NCBI GenBank assembly: GCA_040882265.1
Contig: JBBEBO010000012.1
Location: 1 to 8,441 of the forward strand
Origin: Brumimicrobium sp040882265
GTDB taxonomy: Bacteria > Bacteroidota > Bacteroidia > Flavobacteriales_D > Crocinitomicaceae
Direction of reading: 5' to 3'
DNA: 8,441 nucleotides
This document shows positions 1 to 5,747 of the stretch, in pieces. The position numbers were made by a program, and so were the translations under genes. Below the pieces are notes generated by a model. It searched no databases and was not told the origin of the DNA. It was given only the letters and a program-made list of their open reading frames with translations. Position 1 is the first letter of the stretch. The number at the start of each line of letters is the position of its first letter.

Positions 1-39
1 CACTTTGTGTAGGGCGTGTATTGCGTGATTTTTATATCA

Positions 40-63
40 AGGGACGAACGGCCGTTCGTCCCT
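40..63. repeat. 24-bp perfect palindrome, REP-like
   Basis: Bases 40-63 read identically on both strands, with the centre at CGGCCG and no loop. The flanking 7-mers tgtaggg (8-14) and ccctaca (60-66) are also reverse complements, so the unit may be a larger element of about 8-66 whose left part has decayed. Its GC content is much higher than that of the surrounding DNA. Palindromes of this kind outside genes are usually dispersed REP-like repeats; whether this one has other copies in the genome cannot be seen here. Confidence 0.6.
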
Positions 64-124
64 ACAGTATATCCCAAGACCTAGCACCACCTTACTTACC
101 TCGCGTCACCTCCTATGAAATAAG

Positions 125-170
125 AAGTCTCAATTTATATCGGACAATAGTGATTTGAAATTAAAGACTT
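125..170. other. possible stem-loop upstream of the 231-539 gene
   Basis: AAGTCT (125-130) is complementary to AGACTT (165-170), and AATTT (132-136) to AAATT (158-162). Together they give an 11-bp stem with a small asymmetric bulge and a loop of about 21 bases. It lies 60 bases before the start codon, so it could be the end of the preceding repeat region or a leader structure. The stem is AT-rich, so chance is a real possibility. Confidence 0.25.
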
Positions 171-230
171 TAAATTTTGTTTTATTGAAAGAATAACTTG
201 ATATTTATAATTGAATTTAAATACTCAATT

Positions 231-539
231 ATGCATCATAAATCTCATTATTCAACTGTTTCTGAAGCAATAAGCAAACTTCGAAGTGACGGGTTTGATA
301 CAGATTTCAATCTGGAAGAAAATTGTCTCGTTTGTGGAGACGATAAATTCAAAACTGACGAATTAGAAATTGTAGATGTTTATCGTTATGAGGGTGAATC
401 TGATCCAGGAGACGAAGCTACAGTATACGGAATTGAATCTCAATCAGGCGTAAAAGGTATACTCGTGATTGGTTCGGGTTCTTCAGTTGATTCTAGGATG
501 GTCGAAACTCTTAAACAGCTTAAGATTCGAAAAGCATAA
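231..539 (+). CDS. small conserved protein of the family often named 'phosphoribosylpyrophosphate synthetase' (function unknown)
   Basis: This is a 102-residue cytoplasmic protein with no signal peptide or membrane segment. I recognise the pattern of a short Bacteroidota family: an N-terminal segment TVSEAISKLRSDGF (about residues 9-22), then DFNL, a C-x2-C pair (C32, C35), VYRYEGESDPGDEATVYGI (about 50-68) and a GVKGILV strand near the C terminus. Databases often call such proteins phosphoribosylpyrophosphate synthetase. At about 100 residues, and without the PRPP loop or the ATP site, it cannot be that enzyme, so I treat the name as a misannotation. An in-frame ATG exists at 198, but the ATG at 231 fits the family start better and avoids an unusual MIFIIEFKYSI extension. 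The gene stands alone and converges on the VWA gene. The function is unknown. Confidence 0.75.
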   Translation: MHHKSHYSTVSEAISKLRSDGFDTDFNLEENCLVCGDDKFKTDELEIVDVYRYEGESDPGDEATVYGIESQSGVKGILVIGSGSSVDSRMVETLKQLKIRKA

Positions 540-571
540 CTGAATTTTAGTATTAAAACGCATAAGCAACA

Positions 572-587
572 GATTTCCCTCGAAATC
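572..587. other. short perfect hairpin in the convergent gap
   Basis: GATTTC (572-577) and GAAATC (582-587) form a 6-bp stem with a CCTC loop. The hairpin lies between two convergent genes (stops at 539 and 636). No T run follows on either strand, so it is at best a weak bidirectional terminator. Confidence 0.3.
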
Positions 588-635
588 AAAGCAGAACGCC
601 TTTACATTATGCTATTAAATAGGTTTATAGGTGTT

Positions 636-2519
636 TTATTGCAAGATCACCTTACCACTAACAACCTTATCATCAAGATTAAATGTAAGTAAATAAACTC
701 CTTTTGCATATTGTGATAAATCTCTCCTCAAGATTCGGTTTCTTTTAACCCCTGTGAATCGCTCCATGATTTTACCTGACAGATCAGTCAAAAACATTTC
801 ATCAATATCGCGATCAACTTTAATTTGAATTTCTCCTTGAGTTGGATTAGGCCAAAAAGACCATTCTACTTCTTCTTGACGCTGATCGTCCTTAACAAAT
901 AAAGAATCGTAAATATCAGGTTCATCATTTGGGTTATCATCACATTCAGGAACAAAAATGTATGACTTTATAATTCTTTTCATTAGATTATTGAGCAATT
1001 CAACATCATACTCATCAGTCGTTGGCTCAATATGACCTCCTCCAACTCCACTATGATTAGTTAAAAATGCATATGTTCCATTTGTAGCCAAAGCAATTGT
1101 TCGCATTAAATACTCTGCATCTTTGTTTATTCCACTTGCCACAAGAGGGACAATGCGAATTCCATTATTTGCAGCTTGACGCATTAAAGACTCTAATTTT
1201 TTACGAATCTCAGGCGAGTTATGTGGCGGGGCATCTAATACTAAAAAAAGTATACGTGTTCTTGCATTTTCACTCCAGTTTAGAGAATTTATTGCTGTAT
1301 CCAAAGCTATTTCTACAGCTTCCTCAAAATCACCTCCACCTGCTGCAGATTGCTGATTAATAAAAGCCACTGATTCAGATAAAACATCTGTGAAATCATG
1401 TTTTTTAGTCAAGTAATCCTCTCCATGATCACGGTAAAAAACATTTGCAAAATTAAATGTCAAATCTTGATTCATGTTCTTAGTTTCATAAATTACATCA
1501 TTGATCTCTTTCTTTAGAAAGTTGATTTCATCTCCCATAGAACCCGTTGCATCTACAACAAAAGCTATATCAACCATATCATTTTGAGAACAATCAACGT
1601 TAATTTTTTTAGTATTCATTCCTTTGTGAAATGGTATAAGTTTACGAATCTCAAATGTTTGGTCGTTATAGTAAACTTTACATTTAAGTGAGTTTTGCAC
1701 TTCAACATCTATAAACAATCCACCCCACAGCTCTGATTTTCCAGTGTTATCTGTTCTATTGACATATAAAATATCACCACTATCATCAATCAAATGTACC
1801 TCTGCGTCAACAACTGGAAATCCGTTATCATTTGTTAATTGAATAGAGTATCTGTCTTGTGGATGCATTTTCCAATAAGCTTTATACTTGTTTAAATCCT
1901 CATTAACAATATCTTGCCACATCTCCCATTTACTAAAATCATTGATTTCACCCGCAGTTAAAACACCTGCTTTCCCGTCATTATTACCAATTCCTTTTAA
2001 CTTACTTTTTGCTCCTTCGGGCAAGAATTTTTCATCAGAAAATGATGCGTCATATCCTCTTGATTCCGTTCTACTTCGACCAACTGGAACATCCAAAGCT
2101 TCATCTGTCCTTTCAGTGTGATATGTTGGTTTGGGTTTTTCTTCTTTCACGTAGTCATATACTTTACTGTTCTTATCTTTTTTTAGTGCAGATTCAGTTC
2201 GCTCATCCGATGTAATTCTAATTTCCTTAATTTCTTTTTCATACCCAGCGTACTGCATTTCTACGCGATAAAGTCCAGTATCAAGTTTCACATTAAAATC
2301 ACCTTCTTCATCAGTTAAGACTGAAGCAACCTTTTCATCACCTTTGTATATATCAACATTACCATAACTAAGTGATGAATTTGCCTCAGATTTCATATTA
2401 CCTCTCAATGATTGAGCTGAAATATTATTTATAAAAAATGTTGCTAATACAATTAATAAAAGTAGTTTATAAAGTGTTATCATGACAAAAAGTTTTTGTT
2501 TTTGAATTTGTACATTCAT
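636..2519 (-). CDS. secreted VWA-domain protein with a type IX secretion C-terminal sorting domain
   Basis: The 627-residue protein is probably exported and then secreted or surface-attached by the T9SS. Domains in order: a signal peptide (hydrophobic core about 16-31, likely cleavage after NNISA near 35); a carboxypeptidase-regulatory-like beta domain (about 38-103, with TDEEGDFNVKLDTGLYRVEM); a charged linker; a second beta-sandwich-like segment (about 224-290, with NDNGFPVVDAEVHLIDDSG); a VWA domain (about 315-520); and a T9SS type A sorting domain (about 553-627, with WPNPTQGEI, LTDLSGKI, LSQYAKGVYLL and KVILQ). The VWA metal site has D323-x-T325-x-S327 followed by GGGDFEEA (394-401) and VLDAPPH (427-433), so it looks able to bind a metal ion and a ligand protein. 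A second in-frame ATG at 2483 would give a more compact 23-residue signal peptide and may be the true start; no ribosome binding site decides between them. The ligand is unknown. Confidence 0.85.
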   Translation of the reverse strand: MNVQIQKQKLFVMITLYKLLLLIVLATFFINNISAQSLRGNMKSEANSSLSYGNVDIYKGDEKVASVLTDEEGDFNVKLDTGLYRVEMQYAGYEKEIKEIRITSDERTESALKKDKNSKVYDYVKEEKPKPTYHTERTDEALDVPVGRSRTESRGYDASFSDEKFLPEGAKSKLKGIGNNDGKAGVLTAGEINDFSKWEMWQDIVNEDLNKYKAYWKMHPQDRYSIQLTNDNGFPVVDAEVHLIDDSGDILYVNRTDNTGKSELWGGLFIDVEVQNSLKCKVYYNDQTFEIRKLIPFHKGMNTKKINVDCSQNDMVDIAFVVDATGSMGDEINFLKKEINDVIYETKNMNQDLTFNFANVFYRDHGEDYLTKKHDFTDVLSESVAFINQQSAAGGGDFEEAVEIALDTAINSLNWSENARTRILFLVLDAPPHNSPEIRKKLESLMRQAANNGIRIVPLVASGINKDAEYLMRTIALATNGTYAFLTNHSGVGGGHIEPTTDEYDVELLNNLMKRIIKSYIFVPECDDNPNDEPDIYDSLFVKDDQRQEEVEWSFWPNPTQGEIQIKVDRDIDEMFLTDLSGKIMERFTGVKRNRILRRDLSQYAKGVYLLTFNLDDKVVSGKVILQ

Positions 2520-2595
2520 ATTCTAAATCGGTTCATTTGTTTGGAAAAATTTTATAGGTTGACCAACTAAAAAACTGATTTTTATCACGCATTGG

Positions 2596-2603
2596 TATAT
2601 TTG
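2596..2603 (+). promoter_or_regulatory. candidate Bacteroidota -7 box for the dehydrogenase gene
   Basis: TATATTTG matches the TAnnTTTG box exactly and lies in the 148-bp gap between divergent genes. It would give a leader of about 60 bases before the ATG at 2668. A weaker variant, TAACTTTC (2640-2647), lies closer to the start. No TTG is seen at the expected -33 spacing for either box. Confidence 0.3.
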
Positions 2604-2667
2604 ACCATCGTATTTTGCAGTTACTATGATTATTCCTTATAACTTTCACCATTCAATTAATTAAATA

Positions 2668-3564
2668 ATGAATATTACAGTTATCGGATGTGGTGAAACG
2701 GGGGCGACTATAACGAGCTTATTACTCTCAAAATATAATGGTCTAATATTAAATATTTTAGATCCAGATAATAATATTTCAGGAAAAATTTTAGACTTAG
2801 AACATGCTGCAACAAGCAGTAAATCTGTAATCAAATGGAATAATTACAAATCAGCTTCAGATTCAAACTATGTGTTTTTTACAGCTGGTACTCGAGGATC
2901 AGTTGGGGAAGATCGATCAAAAAAGGCGAAAGAAAACAAACAACTAATCGAGTCTATTTTTAATCAATTTACTCCAAAAACAAATGCGTTAATTATCACA
3001 ATTTCAAATCCAACAGAATCTATGTCTTATTGGATAAACGAACATCTAAATCGAAAAAATATTGTTGTTTCTACAGGTACGAGTTTAGACACTTTTCGAT
3101 TACAGTTGATTATAGCGAAACACCTTAATAAGTCAATTAATAATGTTAACACAATGGTGATTGGTGAGCATGGAAATAACATGACACCTTTATACAGTCA
3201 AACTAGTATTTCAGGTGATTCAATAATTGATTTAGTCAGCGAAAAACAACTTAATGAATTCTCTTTAGAGTTAAGAAATAGTGCTACACAAATTCGAAAA
3301 ACTGAAAGTGCAACAAAATACGGCGTTTCTCAATGTGCTGTTCATATTTTTGAAAACTTTATTTCACCAAATAAAGCGAAAATGGCTGTATCTGTTTCCT
3401 CTGAAAAAATTAATCAACTAACTACCAAAAATATTCATGTTAGTTGGCCGTGTAAAATAGGTAATCACTCTATAGAAGTAATTCAAAACATTAAAATGAA
3501 TGAGCATGAAAATGATCAATTAAAAAAAGCCGTTGAAGCTATAAATAGAACTACAAACCAATAA
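2668..3564 (+). CDS. lactate/malate dehydrogenase-family NAD-dependent 2-hydroxyacid dehydrogenase, substrate uncertain
   Basis: The 298-residue protein has the two-domain LDH/MDH fold. Visible motifs: the dinucleotide-binding turn G7-C-G9-E-T-G12; D32 at the end of the second strand, which favours NAD over NADP; the mobile active-site loop TAGTRGSVGEDR ending in R83 (classical R109); N114 in SNPT (N140); D141 and R144 in SLDTFR (D168 and R171); and the catalytic H168 in IGEHG (H195). The catalytic relay is therefore intact, and the enzyme should interconvert a 2-oxoacid and a 2-hydroxyacid. The loop residue that usually separates the families, Q in lactate and R in malate dehydrogenases, aligns with G77, so I do not assign mdh or ldh. 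It is slightly shorter than typical members (about 310). The start ATG falls directly on the first beta strand, as usual in the family. It is probably monocistronic: 148 bp separate it from the divergent VWA gene and 161 bp from dnaX. Confidence 0.85.
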   Translation: MNITVIGCGETGATITSLLLSKYNGLILNILDPDNNISGKILDLEHAATSSKSVIKWNNYKSASDSNYVFFTAGTRGSVGEDRSKKAKENKQLIESIFNQFTPKTNALIITISNPTESMSYWINEHLNRKNIVVSTGTSLDTFRLQLIIAKHLNKSINNVNTMVIGEHGNNMTPLYSQTSISGDSIIDLVSEKQLNEFSLELRNSATQIRKTESATKYGVSQCAVHIFENFISPNKAKMAVSVSSEKINQLTTKNIHVSWPCKIGNHSIEVIQNIKMNEHENDQLKKAVEAINRTTNQ

Positions 3565-3571
3565 ATAGAAC
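3541..3571 (+). repeat. short direct repeat across the dehydrogenase stop codon
   Basis: The 11-mer ATAAATAGAAC occurs at 3541-3551 and again at 3561-3571, a 20-bp spacing. The second copy is read in another phase, and the TAA stop (3562-3564) lies at its left edge. It looks like a small tandem duplication at the 3' end of the gene. Confidence 0.5.
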
Positions 3572-3712
3572 ACAAGTTTACTCTTTTATTATTCAAGTCT
3601 TAACAAGTAAATACCAAAACCTGTCAATTCAATAAATATCCTCTCTTTTTGAAGTAGGTCACTCTGTTAAAAACTTTATCAATTAAAGACAAAATAGAAG
3701 CAAATTTTCTAT

Positions 3713-3720
3713 TACTTTTG
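3713..3720 (+). promoter_or_regulatory. candidate -7 box of the dnaX promoter
   Basis: TACTTTTG fits TAnnTTTG exactly and ends only five bases before the dnaX ATG at 3726. If used, transcription would begin at or next to the start codon, giving a leaderless or nearly leaderless mRNA. No TTG is visible at the expected upstream spacing. Confidence 0.4.
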
Positions 3721-3725
3721 CACGT

Positions 3726-4841
3726 ATGAGTGATTATATCGTTTCGGCGAGAAAATATAGACCCCAGACATTTGATACGCTTGTTGGACAAAAGTCAATT
3801 GCAACTACATTAAAAAATGCAATTAAAAATGACCAATTAGCGCAAGCTTTTTTGTTTTGTGGTTCTCGTGGAGTTGGTAAAACTTCTACTGCTCGTATTT
3901 TAGCTAAAACGATTAACTGTTCAAACCGTACTGAGAATACTGAAGCCTGTGGTGAATGTGACTCATGCAAATCTTTTGATGAAGGTCAATCACTCAATGT
4001 TTACGAATTAGATGCTGCTTCAAACAATAGTGTAGAAGATATTCGTAGCTTAATTGATCAAGTGAGAATTGCACCACAATTAGGTTCTCATAAGGTATAT
4101 ATTATCGATGAGGTTCACATGCTTTCGACATCGGCATTTAATGCTTTTCTTAAAACATTAGAAGAGCCTCCAAAGCACGCTATATTTATTTTAGCGACCA
4201 CAGAAAAACATAAAATTATTCCTACAATTTTATCGCGTTGTCAGATTTTTGATTTTAACAGAATTAAAGTTACAGACATCGCTGACCATTTGAGTCAGAT
4301 AGCGGTAAAGGAAGAAATAGACGCGGAAAGTGAAGGACTACACCTCATCGCTCAAAAAGCGGATGGTGCGTTACGTGATGCGCTTTCAATTTTTGATCAA
4401 ATCATCAGTTTTGCAGGGAAAACACTAACATATAAATCAGTAATTGAAAACTTAAACGTACTCGATTACGACTATTATTTCCGTTTAGTTGATTATGCAC
4501 TCGACGAAGATATTCCATCAAGCCTCCTGCTCTATCATGAAATAGTAGATCACGGTTTTGATGGACATCAGTTTATCATTGGTCTTTCTGAACACTATCG
4601 CAATTTGTTGATTTGTAAGGATGCAAAAACAGTTGAATTACTAGAAGTTGCTGACTCGATTAAAAAACGTTATCAAGAGCAATCAGGTAAAATCGATGCA
4701 AAACACATCATGAGAGCACTCGGTGTTTTAAGCAACACTGATACCAACTACAAAGCATCTAAAAATCAACGGTTACTCGTTGAGTTAACGCTCATGCAGA
4801 TCTGTTCCATTAAAGAGGAACTCGAAAAAAAAAAGCCTTAA
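3726..4841 (+). CDS. dnaX: DNA polymerase III gamma subunit (short, unshifted product of dnaX)
   Basis: This frame encodes the 371-residue ATPase core of the clamp loader, which opens the beta sliding clamp and loads it on primed DNA. Visible motifs: Walker A GSRGVGKTS (46-54, K52); a four-cysteine zinc site C65, C75, C78 and C81; Walker B IIDEVHML (126-133, D128 and E129); the ATT sensor 1 region (157-159); and the arginine-finger SRC motif (170-172). The oligomerisation domain then runs to about residue 365. The frame stops at 4839-4841, right after the run A10-G at 4825-4835, where the tau-specific region would begin. This product therefore matches a gamma-type protein: ATPase and assembly domains without the DnaB- and polymerase-binding tail. 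The start agrees with the family N terminus (YIVSARKYRPQTFDTLVGQ). Full-length tau requires a shift into the -1 frame; see the next two entries. Confidence 0.95.
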   Translation: MSDYIVSARKYRPQTFDTLVGQKSIATTLKNAIKNDQLAQAFLFCGSRGVGKTSTARILAKTINCSNRTENTEACGECDSCKSFDEGQSLNVYELDAASNNSVEDIRSLIDQVRIAPQLGSHKVYIIDEVHMLSTSAFNAFLKTLEEPPKHAIFILATTEKHKIIPTILSRCQIFDFNRIKVTDIADHLSQIAVKEEIDAESEGLHLIAQKADGALRDALSIFDQIISFAGKTLTYKSVIENLNVLDYDYYFRLVDYALDEDIPSSLLLYHEIVDHGFDGHQFIIGLSEHYRNLLICKDAKTVELLEVADSIKKRYQEQSGKIDAKHIMRALGVLSNTDTNYKASKNQRLLVELTLMQICSIKEELEKKKP

Positions 4842-4845
4842 CTGA
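4814..4845 (+). promoter_or_regulatory. candidate programmed frameshift or slippage site in dnaX (A10-G)
   Basis: Ten A (4825-4834) followed by G carry the heptamer A AAA AAG at 4829-4835 in the phase that allows tandem -1 slippage (zero-frame codons AAA AAG). A purine-rich stretch AGAGGA (4814-4819) ends nine bases upstream, similar in placement to the Shine-Dalgarno-like stimulator of E. coli dnaX. The zero frame stops at 4839-4841 and the +1 frame at 4843-4845, while the -1 frame stays open to 5452. Upstream, the -1 frame is blocked by TAA at 4811-4813, so the shift must occur between 4814 and 4838. CCTTAACTG (4836-4844) can pair imperfectly with CGGTCAAGG (4870-4878), but this stem abuts the slip site and may be incidental. 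Confidence 0.7.
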
Positions 4846-5452
4846 TCCCGTTCAAATTATTTCTTTTCCCGGTCAAGGTAAGCGCGAAAAAACGCCAAAA
4901 AAGAATAACAATACAGAGAACATCCCTTCAATAAACATAAGTCAAAAAAAAGAAGCGCGAAAGCTTGTAAACCCTACAGGTAAACTAGACTCAAGCTACT
5001 TATCTATAAAAGACTTAATGTCAGAAGGAGATAAAAAAAGCGTTAAAGAAGAGGAAAGTAGAGACACAAACAAACCAATGAATAAATTTTCTTTGGATGA
5101 TCTCAAAATGAACTGGCGCAAATATGCTTTTAAAGCTAAAGACAACGGTTTAGATACACTTTTCACTGCGTTAACCATGCGTGACCCAATATTAGAAGAA
5201 AATAATTTAATTAAGCATTTTGTAGATAATGATGTCCAAAAATCTTTTTTACAAACACACGAAACTGAATTATTGGGTTTCTTGAGAAGAGAACTTAAGA
5301 ATTGGTCAATTCAACTTAAAGTTGAAGAGGGTACATCTGACAATGGAGAGAAAAAACTTTATTCAGGTCAAGAAAAATTTAAAGATATGATTGACCGCAA
5401 TCCACACTTAAAGACTTTGCAACAAAAATTTAAATTAGACGTTGATTTTTGA
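4835..5452 (+). CDS. dnaX: tau-specific C-terminal part of DnaX, read in the -1 frame
   Basis: After a -1 shift on the AAG codon at 4833-4835 the frame reads A-L-T-D-P-V-Q and continues without a stop for 205 residues, giving a 575-residue tau protein. The first 70 or so residues form a lysine- and asparagine-rich linker. The remainder, from FSLDDLKMNWRKYAFKAK near 5084, resembles the C-terminal domain of Bacteroidota DnaX, including ELLGFLRRELKNW and a GQEKFKDMIDRNPHLKTLQ segment. By family knowledge, this end of tau links the clamp loader to the polymerase and helicase. Conservation of a sensible, stop-free protein downstream of the homopolymer argues against decay. The ATG at 5018 could be called as a separate gene, but it starts inside the linker and has no promoter or ribosome site, so I treat it as part of dnaX. 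The stop is seven bases before a large inverted repeat. Confidence 0.85.
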   Translation, partial: ALTDPVQIISFPGQGKREKTPKKNNNTENIPSINISQKKEARKLVNPTGKLDSSYLSIKDLMSEGDKKSVKEEESRDTNKPMNKFSLDDLKMNWRKYAFKAKDNGLDTLFTALTMRDPILEENNLIKHFVDNDVQKSFLQTHETELLGFLRRELKNWSIQLKVEEGTSDNGEKKLYSGQEKFKDMIDRNPHLKTLQQKFKLDVDF

Positions 5453-5458
5453 GTGACG

Positions 5459-5649
5459 CTTTTTAGTGACAAGTGACGAGTGACATCATCTCGCTGGGCG
5501 AGATTTAGTGACTAATTTTTAGGGCGTAAGTTGATGATGTCAAACACATTTTAAATCTCGTTCTGCTAAAATACCCAGCCTCACGCCCTCCTATTCGTCA
5601 CTAAGACTGGCTTTTCCAGTGATATCACTCGTCACTCGTCACTAAAAAG
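5459..5649. repeat. 191-bp nested inverted repeat (MITE- or REP-like)
   Basis: The outer arms 5459-5484 and 5624-5649 are reverse complements at 24 of 26 positions. Each contains tandem 7-mers of the type GAGTGAC. Nested pairs follow: TAGTGAC (5506-5512) with GTCACTA (5597-5603), AGGGCGT (5521-5527) with ACGCCCT (5583-5589), and local hairpins at 5488-5504 (ATCTCG/CGAGAT) and 5606-5620 (ACTGG/CCAGT). TGACATCATC (5481-5490) is also an exact complement of 5533-5542, so alternative folds compete. No coding frame is evident. The element fills most of the 295-bp gap between dnaX and rplS. A non-autonomous mobile repeat is the most likely identity; a structured RNA is the alternative. Confidence 0.75.
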
Positions 5650-5705
5650 ATAAATATTTTCCAAAAAAAAATAAATTATAGGGTAGTTATTTCATCTTTT
5701 TTATG

Positions 5706-5713
5706 TAATATTG
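5706..5713 (+). promoter_or_regulatory. candidate -7 box of the rplS promoter
   Basis: TAATATTG differs from TAnnTTTG at one base and is followed by CA, as in the dnaX box. It predicts a leader of about 30 bases before the ATG at 5748. That leader contains the small inverted repeat CCAATTTTGG (5718-5727). The upstream -33 element is not clear. Confidence 0.35.
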
Positions 5714-5747
5714 CACCCCAATTTTGGAGTAGATAAAAGTAAAAGTC

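Noticed and set aside
1097..2215. Three plus-strand frames opposite the VWA gene
   Set aside because: They are antisense shadows of a well-supported coding frame and match no family I recognise.
5018..5452. Independent 144-residue gene downstream of dnaX
   Set aside because: The same frame is open back to 4814 and encodes a plausible tau linker before the ATG. The sequence resembles the DnaX C-terminal domain, so it is the -1-frame part of dnaX.
3726..5452. dnaX as a pseudogene broken by a frameshift
   Set aside because: Both parts are intact, the break lies exactly on a known type of slip sequence, and the gene is essential. A sequencing error in the A run remains possible and is noted in the finding.
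5453..5649. CRISPR array, because of the repeated GTGAC/GTCAC units
   Set aside because: Units are 7 bp, in opposite orientations in the two arms, and without regular unique spacers. They form an inverted repeat.
5459..5649. Intrinsic terminator of dnaX
   Set aside because: The inverted repeat is far longer than a terminator stem and is followed by GATAAATA, not by a T run. It could still reduce read-through.
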